A stretch of DNA of 5,394 nucleotides from Candidatus Sumerlaeota bacterium (lineage in GTDB: Bacteria; Sumerlaeota; Sumerlaeia; MWCT01): NCBI GenBank assembly GCA_026398545.1, contig JAPLSR010000298.1, positions 1 through 5,394 on the forward strand. Direction: 5' to 3'. This document shows, one piece after another, positions 1 to 4,570 of the stretch. Position 1 is the first letter of the stretch; each line of letters opens with the position of its first letter. A program made the position numbers and the translations under genes. The notes below the pieces were generated by a model. The model did no database searches. It was given only the letters and a program-made list of their open reading frames with translations, and was not told the origin of the DNA.

Positions 1-569
1 CAATCATCACCATCGCCAATGCCATCGAGACGTGTGCCGCTGTGCGCCTCAATCCACTCCGTGGGCTGCGTCTTCTGAGAAAGCATGAGTTCTATGAATG
101 AAAAACCATCCACAAAATAAGCCGCACCAGAGGTATCAACGCTGGGGGCTCCGAAGAGGACATCATAAAAGCCGTTGGCGTTCGCATCACCGAGTCCGGC
201 AATGCTGATGCCCACGCCTTTGGGGTTTCTCGTTGCTCCCTTTACGCCGGCAGACACATCCAGCACGCCCCCCGTGCCGATACCCTCACGGCTGCCGGGA
301 ACAATCCTGAAATAACCGGGCGTGCCATCACCGGCAATAAATCCTAAGGCGAAATCATCAAGACCATCCCCATTCAAGTCCCCAATGCCTGTCAGGGCAA
401 GATTGGGATACTGAGTTGCAGTAGCGCCCTTGATTCTGACGCCTGCCACGCCCCCCGCCTGTCCGACATCGCCCAGCCGCAGGGGACACGGCAACTGCGC
501 CCATGCCGCCATATTCAAAATGAGCACAAGAACCAGGAAGAGCTTCATAGGACTATACTTAATGTTCAT
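1..569 (-). CDS. Secreted FG-GAP repeat (integrin-like beta-propeller) protein, C-terminus cut by window edge
   Basis: The readable part is 189 residues, open to the window edge, so the protein is incomplete. The start at 569 is chosen because AAAGGGAG lies 6 nt upstream; an alternative ATG is at codon 8 and would still leave a signal peptide. Residues 1-25 form a signal peptide (basic start, LFLVLVLILNMAAWA, cleavage likely after AWA-Q), so the protein should be exported. Two FG-GAP units are visible: residues 61-75 with GDLNGDGLDD, a DxNxDGxxD calcium-binding loop, and residues 127-141 with GDANANGFYDVLFGAP, where one Asp of the loop is replaced by Asn. A third GDGDD begins at the edge. FG-GAP units build beta-propellers like the integrin alpha head. 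The gene follows pilQ in the same direction by 129 bp and may be co-transcribed. A pilus-associated adhesin role is only inference; a generic cell-surface protein is equally possible. Confidence 0.85.
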   Translation of the reverse strand, partial: MNIKYSPMKLFLVLVLILNMAAWAQLPCPLRLGDVGQAGGVAGVRIKGATATQYPNLALTGIGDLNGDGLDDFALGFIAGDGTPGYFRIVPGSREGIGTGGVLDVSAGVKGATRNPKGVGISIAGLGDANANGFYDVLFGAPSVDTSGAAYFVDGFSFIELMLSQKTQPTEWIEAHSGTRLDGIGDGDD

Positions 570-575
570 GGCTCG

Positions 576-583
576 CTCCCTTT
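576..583 (-). promoter_or_regulatory. Ribosome binding site of the FG-GAP gene
   Basis: AAAGGGAG on the minus strand is 6 nt before the ATG at 567-569. It supports this start over the in-frame ATG at codon 8. Confidence 0.7.
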
Positions 584-598
584 TCCTTTCTACGTTAG

Positions 599-624
599 TC
601 CGCCGTAGCATTGGCGCAGGCGGA
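599..624. repeat. REP-like imperfect palindrome, TCCGCC/GGCGGA arms
   Basis: The 6-base arms TCCGCC (599-604) and GGCGGA (619-624) are exact reverse complements around a 14-base loop. The arms match those of the shorter palindromes elsewhere in this window. It lies in the gap between pilQ and the FG-GAP gene. Confidence 0.6.
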
Positions 625-625
625 T

Positions 626-638
626 CTGCCTCAGGCGG
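626..638. repeat. Degenerate copy of the intergenic palindrome
   Basis: CTGCCTCAGGCGG is a 6+1+6 inverted repeat with one mismatch (T where the other copies have C). It directly follows the 599-624 unit and shares its core with the exact palindrome at 2884-2900. Confidence 0.5.
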
Positions 639-645
639 TTTAAAA

Positions 646-677
646 TTCTCAAATTCTTCAATTCTCCAATTCTCAAA
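646..677. repeat. Four tandem copies of an 8-bp unit (TTCTCAAA type)
   Basis: The 32 bases read as ttctcaaa, ttcttcaa, ttctccaa, ttctcaaa. All four octamers keep TTCT in the first half and AA at the end, and the first and last units are identical. On the transcribed strand this is a TTTGAGAA-like purine-rich run. It lies between two REP-like palindromes just downstream of pilQ. No gene overlaps it. Confidence 0.75.
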
Positions 678-682
678 TCTTC

Positions 683-699
683 ATCCGCCTAAGGCGGAT
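683..699. repeat. Perfect REP-like palindrome at the pilQ stop codon
   Basis: ATCCGCCT and AGGCGGAT form an exact 8+1+8 inverted repeat. Base 699 is also the last base of the pilQ TAA stop, so the unit begins at the end of the gene. The hairpin is not followed by a T-run on the minus strand, so it does not look like a factor-independent terminator; a role in mRNA 3' end protection is possible. Confidence 0.75.
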
Positions 700-2813
700 T
701 ACTTCTTCGCGGCGGGCATCTCCTTCTTACTCTTAAAAAATTCAGCGGGGAGGTCCCAGCCGTAATCAATCTGCTCATACTGAGTCTTCTCAAGCTCGGA
801 AAGCGCCGGTTCCTTGATGATGTGCGGCGTTACGAACATAACCATTTCAAGCTTATTATTTACAGTGCTATTTGACTTAAAGAACCAACCAATTACTGGA
901 ATATCCATAAACCAGGGCGTTCCCAGAGTCGCATCAGTATCAGTAGCCTGACGCAATCCACCAAGCAGAACTGTTTCCTCATCGCGGACAATCACATTTG
1001 TTTCCGCTGAGCGACGGTCAATTTGAGGCAAAATATGCGTTATCTTGTCAGGACCGCGATAAATCTTCTGATCGGGTTTGACCTTCATACGCACATAACC
1101 GTTATTTGTGACATACGGAGTAACCTCCATGGTAATACCAGATTCTTTGAATTCCGCCTGTACAGTGACAGAGCCGCCAGAGCCAGCAAGGCTATTTAAA
1201 TATGGAATCTCATTAATAATCTCAATTTTAGCGGGTACATTATTCAAAGTTATAACTCTTGGATTAGAGAGGACTCGTATTAACGATTTATTCTGGTTGG
1301 CATTAACAAAGGCGTCAAAATCGAAACCCTGTCCAAAGATGGATACCATTCTACCCCAGGTCAGATTAGACCCAAGACCAGCTGCTGTATTAGTCGCAGA
1401 GTTAAAGGTATCAGGGACATCATATTTGGGAACTTTAGGGGTATATCCAGTGATAGTTTCGACCACCTTTTCCACCTGACCTGTTATAGGGTTCAGGGTG
1501 GTTGTAGTCTGAGTAATAGGCTTGCCTCCGGTATATTGCTGGGTTTCACTCAGACTCCAGTTCATGCCGATTTCCCGGAGGAGCTCTTTGCTAATATCCA
1601 CGAGGCGCATCTCAATCATGACCTGTTTTTCAGGAACGTCCAATTTGCCAACTAAATCTAATAAGGTATTAAGATTCTCGGAGGTGTCTGTTATAATTAT
1701 TGAATTGGAATCATTATCTGGTTGTATTTGGGCTTTTGGTGCTTTTGTTAAAAATGGACGTAATGTTTCTGTAAGTTTGCTAGCAGGTACCCAATTAACA
1801 GGAACATGATAGGTTTTAGTTTCTTCTTCAATATCTTTTCGTAGTATAATGCGGACGATTCCGCCCGGCTCCTTCACAAATGCCATATCTTGTGTCTTCA
1901 AAATCGCATCGAGCGCGTTTCCCAGCGGAACATCCTCTAAATCGAGCGTAATTATCCCAGTCACCACATTGCGCGACATAATAATATTCAGCCCCGTCTT
2001 CTGGGCTATCATGCGGATGACGTTCTGGAGGTCGGCGTCCTTGAAGCGCAAGGTCACCAGCTGCGCGAAGACATCTTCTTCCGGCAGGACAGCGTTTGAT
2101 GGCTTGAGAGCGGTTTCCTTATTTATGGGAGGGACAAAAAATCCGGGGGGGGGGACTTTGGTCTCGGTCTGTTTCGCCTGGGCAAGGATAAGTGGTTTCT
2201 CCGCTCCGTCGCCAGAGCTATGGAGCGTCGGCGACTTTACATTCACTGCATCCACGACGCGGTCAAGTGAGTCAGGCGCAGGCGCGGGGGATGAAGCGGG
2301 ATTTGCGGAACTGGAGATGGAAAAATACATATCAGCATCTGGGGGGATGGCGCTGTGTCGCTCCGGTTTTTCAGAAAAGACGACCCGGATTTCACCCGCT
2401 TCCTGTTCGATTGTGTAAGAGGCGAGTTTTTTGAAATAAAAATAAACCCTGATGGAGGAAGAGTCGCCGACGCTCCATAGCTCTGGCGACGGAGCGGGTG
2501 AGCCTTCTTCCCTCTTCAGGCGGACACTTTCAAGAAAAACGCCGTCATATTTAAGGACGCGCTCCTCACCGGCAAGAACGGCACCGGGGAATTCTATGTA
2601 GCCGTATCCAGCCTGATGAAAAAGGTGGTCCTGATAGACGGGGGTCTCGCCCGCAGCGGGGGCGCAGTCAAGGTGGATGCGCAGTATCTCGGCATTCCCC
2701 CTTGCCCCGATGCTGGCGCCATCAATCCTTACTGGCTCCGATGTCGCTCCCACCGCAAGAAGCATCATCAAGGCGACACCCCAAACCAAATGGGAGACAT
2801 TCCATTTAATCAT
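699..2813 (-). CDS. pilQ: Type IV pilus outer-membrane secretin PilQ
   Basis: PilQ forms the outer-membrane ring through which the pilus passes. The 704-residue product has a signal peptide at 1-24 (WGVALMMLLAVGA), an AMIN domain at about 25-150 (peptidoglycan anchoring in this family), a Pro/Ser-rich linker, an STN/N0 domain at about 252-325, one N1 (NolW-type) domain at about 332-395, and the secretin core at about 488-675 with VLLGGL (615-620) and DIPVIGWFF (637-645), both typical of secretins. The C-terminal tail is Lys-rich. The start at 2813 is preferred over the in-frame ATG at 2840 because AAAGGAG lies 8 nt upstream and the signal peptide then begins properly. Odd points: a 36-bp repeat is present twice in opposite orientation (residues 106-118 and 193-205), a C10 tract encodes Pro 221-223, and the N1-coding part is about 33 % GC against about 50 % on either side. 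Domain order and the surrounding pil genes make the identity firm. Confidence 0.97.
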   Translation of the reverse strand: MIKWNVSHLVWGVALMMLLAVGATSEPVRIDGASIGARGNAEILRIHLDCAPAAGETPVYQDHLFHQAGYGYIEFPGAVLAGEERVLKYDGVFLESVRLKREEGSPAPSPELWSVGDSSSIRVYFYFKKLASYTIEQEAGEIRVVFSEKPERHSAIPPDADMYFSISSSANPASSPAPAPDSLDRVVDAVNVKSPTLHSSGDGAEKPLILAQAKQTETKVPPPGFFVPPINKETALKPSNAVLPEEDVFAQLVTLRFKDADLQNVIRMIAQKTGLNIIMSRNVVTGIITLDLEDVPLGNALDAILKTQDMAFVKEPGGIVRIILRKDIEEETKTYHVPVNWVPASKLTETLRPFLTKAPKAQIQPDNDSNSIIITDTSENLNTLLDLVGKLDVPEKQVMIEMRLVDISKELLREIGMNWSLSETQQYTGGKPITQTTTTLNPITGQVEKVVETITGYTPKVPKYDVPDTFNSATNTAAGLGSNLTWGRMVSIFGQGFDFDAFVNANQNKSLIRVLSNPRVITLNNVPAKIEIINEIPYLNSLAGSGGSVTVQAEFKESGITMEVTPYVTNNGYVRMKVKPDQKIYRGPDKITHILPQIDRRSAETNVIVRDEETVLLGGLRQATDTDATLGTPWFMDIPVIGWFFKSNSTVNNKLEMVMFVTPHIIKEPALSELEKTQYEQIDYGWDLPAEFFKSKKEMPAAKK
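2145..2154. repeat. Homopolymer of ten G (C10 in the pilQ coding strand)
   Basis: Ten consecutive G on the plus strand read as GTC CCC CCC CCC GGA in pilQ, encoding Val-Pro-Pro-Pro-Gly in the linker before the STN domain. Any gain or loss of one base would frameshift everything downstream, including the secretin core. Confidence 0.9.
2201..2236 (+). repeat. 36-bp repeat element, copy 1, within pilQ linker
   Basis: This stretch is the exact reverse complement of 2462-2497 over 36 bases. The flanking bases differ at both ends, so the match is sharply bounded. In pilQ it encodes residues 193-205, KSPTLHSSGDGAE, in the low-complexity linker between AMIN and STN. Read on the plus strand it would give PSPELWSVGD, the peptide encoded by copy 2. 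Confidence 0.93.
2462..2497 (-). repeat. 36-bp repeat element, copy 2, within pilQ AMIN domain
   Basis: This is the exact inverted partner of 2201-2236, 225 bp away. In pilQ it encodes residues 106-118, PAPSPELWSVGDS, lying between VRLKRE and IRVYF of the AMIN domain, where family members normally have a short turn. The repeat therefore looks like an in-frame insertion tolerated in a loop. Confidence 0.93.
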
Positions 2814-2821
2814 TCCGCCCG

Positions 2822-2828
2822 CTCCTTT
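2822..2828 (-). promoter_or_regulatory. Ribosome binding site of pilQ
   Basis: AAAGGAG on the minus strand is 8 nt before the ATG at 2811-2813. It decides the pilQ start against the upstream in-frame ATG at 2838-2840, which has no comparable site at a normal distance. Confidence 0.75.
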
Positions 2829-2883
2829 CCTTCGTGTCATCAGTCATAAAGAACCCCTAAAAAATTGAAATCTATTCACCATA

Positions 2884-2900
2884 GTCCGCCTCAGGCGGAC
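2884..2900. repeat. Perfect REP-like palindrome between pilP and pilQ
   Basis: GTCCGCCT and AGGCGGAC form an exact 8+1+8 inverted repeat in the 137-bp gap. It has the same core as the palindromes at 683-699 and 4490-4508. The rest of the gap is AT-rich, and I found no clear promoter in it. Confidence 0.75.
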
Positions 2901-2950
2901 ACAAAGAACACATAAAAATCTGAAATCCCGATATATCATCCTCATTCACA

Positions 2951-3877
2951 TTATTCAGTCTTGCCGCCAGGTATTACAGAAATTTCCTTCACAAGACCCC
3001 TGTATGAGACCACCACCGATTTGTCATTAATCTTCTGCACCACCGCATCAGGATACCTCGGAATCTTTTCCCCCTCTTTCAGAATATCATCACCAATGAG
3101 GACGGTACGCTCCTCAGCCTTGGGCTGCCATATAACGCCGCCCACATGGGTCTCTATCCAGGAGGGCATGGTGATAACTGGGGTCTCAATTGGGGGCGCA
3201 CCTATTGGTCCAGGACCCTCGGTGGTCGGGGAGGAACCCGTCTTTATAATCTCCTGGTTTGCCAGAGCAATCTGTGTCTCAGCATCCTTACTCACCTCCG
3301 GTTCTGTGACTTCGGGGAGGAGTTCTTTAATCTGGCTGATAAGCGTCTTGGCGTTCTCCAACCGGTGTTCCTTGACGAGTTTCTGGAGGTTCTGGACAAA
3401 CTCCTTGACGAGGATTGTGTTGCGAATCCATGGGACAATCATCGGGTCTTTGAGTTCTGCGGGATTATAAATAAAGTCAGGAGGGTGTTTCAGAAGCCTT
3501 TTCACCTCAGGGTCATTAATGATACCCCGCGCCTGGCCGGTCTCTTCACTCTCCCTTGTCGGCTGTTTTACAGAGGGAATGGTCATAATCTGAACCTCAG
3601 AAATAACCTCATGGGGAGTGGGAGTTGGAGAGGAAACGGTGACCGGTTCTGCAGGCTGGGGTGTGGGTACAGGCGTGGAAGAATTCCCCGAACCTTTCAC
3701 ATTGCCAAGGTCGCCAGTGGCATCCCGCGTGGCAACCTTTTCAGCTGTTTTGTCGTCCGGTCCAGCCCCGGCAAGAACCGAGCCTACTCCGCCGAAGCGG
3801 CTGCGAAGGCCGGACAAAACCACAAACAAAATAATTAATAAAAGACTCCAATGAAATCTGCCTGACTGCCTCATCAT
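2951..3877 (-). CDS. pilP: Type IV pilus PilP-like inner-membrane/periplasm linker protein
   Basis: PilP joins the PilN/PilO inner-membrane platform to the N domains of the PilQ secretin. The 308-residue product has an N-terminal hydrophobic segment at about 9-24, a Pro/Thr/Ser-rich linker (33-95), FIYNPAELKDPMIVPW at 135-150, which resembles the Y-x-P...RDPF-x-P stretch before PilP folded domains, a charged helical region (about 155-212), and a C-terminal beta-rich domain (about 248-303, VLIGDDILKEGEKI and SVVVSYRGLVKEISV) of the PilP/GspC type. It is much longer than typical PilP (about 175 residues) and has no lipobox Cys, so it is probably membrane-anchored rather than a lipoprotein. A GTG at 3881-3883 overlaps the AAGGAG site, so I chose the ATG at 3875-3877; the next codon is also ATG. 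It lies 30 bp after pilO. Position gives most of the assignment, and the C-terminal domain adds moderate support. Confidence 0.85.
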   Translation of the reverse strand: MMRQSGRFHWSLLLIILFVVLSGLRSRFGGVGSVLAGAGPDDKTAEKVATRDATGDLGNVKGSGNSSTPVPTPQPAEPVTVSSPTPTPHEVISEVQIMTIPSVKQPTRESEETGQARGIINDPEVKRLLKHPPDFIYNPAELKDPMIVPWIRNTILVKEFVQNLQKLVKEHRLENAKTLISQIKELLPEVTEPEVSKDAETQIALANQEIIKTGSSPTTEGPGPIGAPPIETPVITMPSWIETHVGGVIWQPKAEERTVLIGDDILKEGEKIPRYPDAVVQKINDKSVVVSYRGLVKEISVIPGGKTE

Positions 3878-3882
3878 TTTCA

Positions 3883-3888
3883 CTCCTT
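3883..3888 (-). promoter_or_regulatory. Ribosome binding site of pilP
   Basis: AAGGAG on the minus strand lies 5 nt before the ATG at 3875-3877 and 8 nt before the next ATG at 3872-3874. The upstream in-frame GTG overlaps this site, so it cannot be the start served by it. Confidence 0.7.
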
Positions 3889-3907
3889 CGGTAATGTCTA
3901 TAATCCC

Positions 3908-4474
3908 TTACTGCTTTAAAGCCTTATTAAACATAAATGTACCGATATTCACCGTGACAGGGTGAATGCTCGGGCGGTTTTCATTATTACCTATGCTGAA
4001 AGACTTGACGCGCATGAAGCGGTTCTGATTTTCCTCAATCAGGTTGAGGAACTGTCCGAGTTCATGATAGCGGCAGTTACATTCAATTTTATAAGGAATT
4101 TCAGTATAGAGGATTGAGCCGCGGCGTTCGAGGGGGTCCACGCGTCGTGCCTGAACACCAGTAATCCTCAGTATGCGGATTAACTCCTGGAAGAATCCGG
4201 GGGCATCAGGAGAGGAGGGTAGCCGCATGGAGGCTTCCTCTACCACCTTGCGCATCTCGGTGATGATGGGTCGGTTCTTCTCCGCCTCATCAATATCCTT
4301 GAGACCGCCCTTCAGTATTTTGATCTCCTCATTAAGCGTCTTCTTGATCGCCTCATTTCGCAAATAATATGGCTTAAGGATGTAGAAATGCCACCAGCCT
4401 ACCCCGACTATGACCACCATGGCTATGAAGATGCCTACCGACATGTTTTTCTTTGCCTGTTCATCCAGTATCAT
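3908..4474 (-). CDS. pilO: Type IV pilus inner-membrane alignment protein PilO
   Basis: PilO pairs with PilN in the inner membrane and positions the pilus machine relative to PilP and PilQ. The 188-residue product has a short cytoplasmic N-terminus, one membrane segment at about 12-33 (SVGIFIAMVVIVGVGWWHF), a charged coiled coil at about 38-80, and a periplasmic alpha/beta domain at about 85-185. The stretch EIPYKIECNCRYHELGQFL (125-143) matches the PilO pattern in which a beta strand precedes YheLgqFl. The start at 4474 is chosen because GGAGG lies 7 nt upstream; an in-frame start at 4534 would add 20 basic residues without a ribosome binding site. It sits between pilN and pilP as in the canonical operon. 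Length is near normal for the family. Confidence 0.95.
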   Translation of the reverse strand: MILDEQAKKNMSVGIFIAMVVIVGVGWWHFYILKPYYLRNEAIKKTLNEEIKILKGGLKDIDEAEKNRPIITEMRKVVEEASMRLPSSPDAPGFFQELIRILRITGVQARRVDPLERRGSILYTEIPYKIECNCRYHELGQFLNLIEENQNRFMRVKSFSIGNNENRPSIHPVTVNIGTFMFNKALKQ

Positions 4475-4481
4475 ATTGCGC

Positions 4482-4486
4482 CCTCC
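4482..4486 (-). promoter_or_regulatory. Ribosome binding site of pilO
   Basis: GGAGG on the minus strand is 7 nt before the ATG at 4472-4474. It sets the pilO start against a longer in-frame reading beginning at 4534. Confidence 0.8.
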
Positions 4487-4489
4487 AAC

Positions 4490-4508
4490 AATCCGCCTGT
4501 GGCGGATT
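4490..4508. repeat. Perfect REP-like palindrome between pilN and pilO
   Basis: AATCCGCC and GGCGGATT pair exactly around a TGT loop. It ends 3 bases upstream of the pilO ribosome binding site, so in the mRNA the hairpin would stand next to the initiation region. Confidence 0.75.
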
Positions 4509-4518
4509 AATCTGTAAC

Positions 4519-4553
4519 CCACCCACTCTTGCAATCTCCCGGAGGATGGGTGG
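4519..4553. repeat. Inverted repeat between pilN and pilO
   Basis: CCACCCA (4519-4525) and TGGGTGG (4547-4553) are exact reverse complements around a 21-base loop that itself contains CTCCCGGAG-like pairing. It lies in the 96-bp pilN-pilO gap, upstream of the 4490-4508 palindrome in the transcript. The function is unknown; an mRNA structure is possible. There is no T-run after it on the minus strand. Confidence 0.4.
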
Positions 4554-4570
4554 ATTCATGGCTCTACAAA

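Noticed and set aside
683..699. Factor-independent terminator after pilQ
   Set aside because: The hairpin is strong but short, overlaps the stop codon, and is followed by GAAGATTTGAG rather than a T-run on the minus strand. The same unit also occurs between genes inside the operon.
430..765. A plus-strand open reading across the end of pilQ and the FG-GAP start
   Set aside because: It runs through the palindromes and octamer repeat, has no ribosome binding site that I can see, and overlaps two genes supported by signal peptides and domains.
1849..2418. A 189-codon open reading on the plus strand opposite pilQ
   Set aside because: It is a shadow of pilQ with no family resemblance. It matters only because it shows what would be read if the 225-bp segment inverted.
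2201..2497. Terminal inverted repeats of an insertion sequence
   Set aside because: The 225 bp between the repeats are continuous pilQ coding sequence with no transposase, and there is no target duplication outside the arms that I can see.
3369..3411. Direct repeat TCCTTGACGAG at about 3370 and 3401 in pilP
   Set aside because: It encodes the recurring LVKE in a charged helical region. An 11-base match with this codon usage is explained by the similar peptide and does not need a mobile element.
3146..3838. A 230-codon open reading on the plus strand opposite pilP
   Set aside because: It is antisense to a gene with a clear ribosome binding site and operon context, has no recognisable domain, and its composition (Arg/Gly/Leu/Phe-rich) looks like a shadow of the minus-strand codons.
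4475..4534. Longer pilO starting at 4534
   Set aside because: The extra 20 residues would be encoded across the palindrome, lack a ribosome binding site, and would precede the normal short cytoplasmic N-terminus of PilO.
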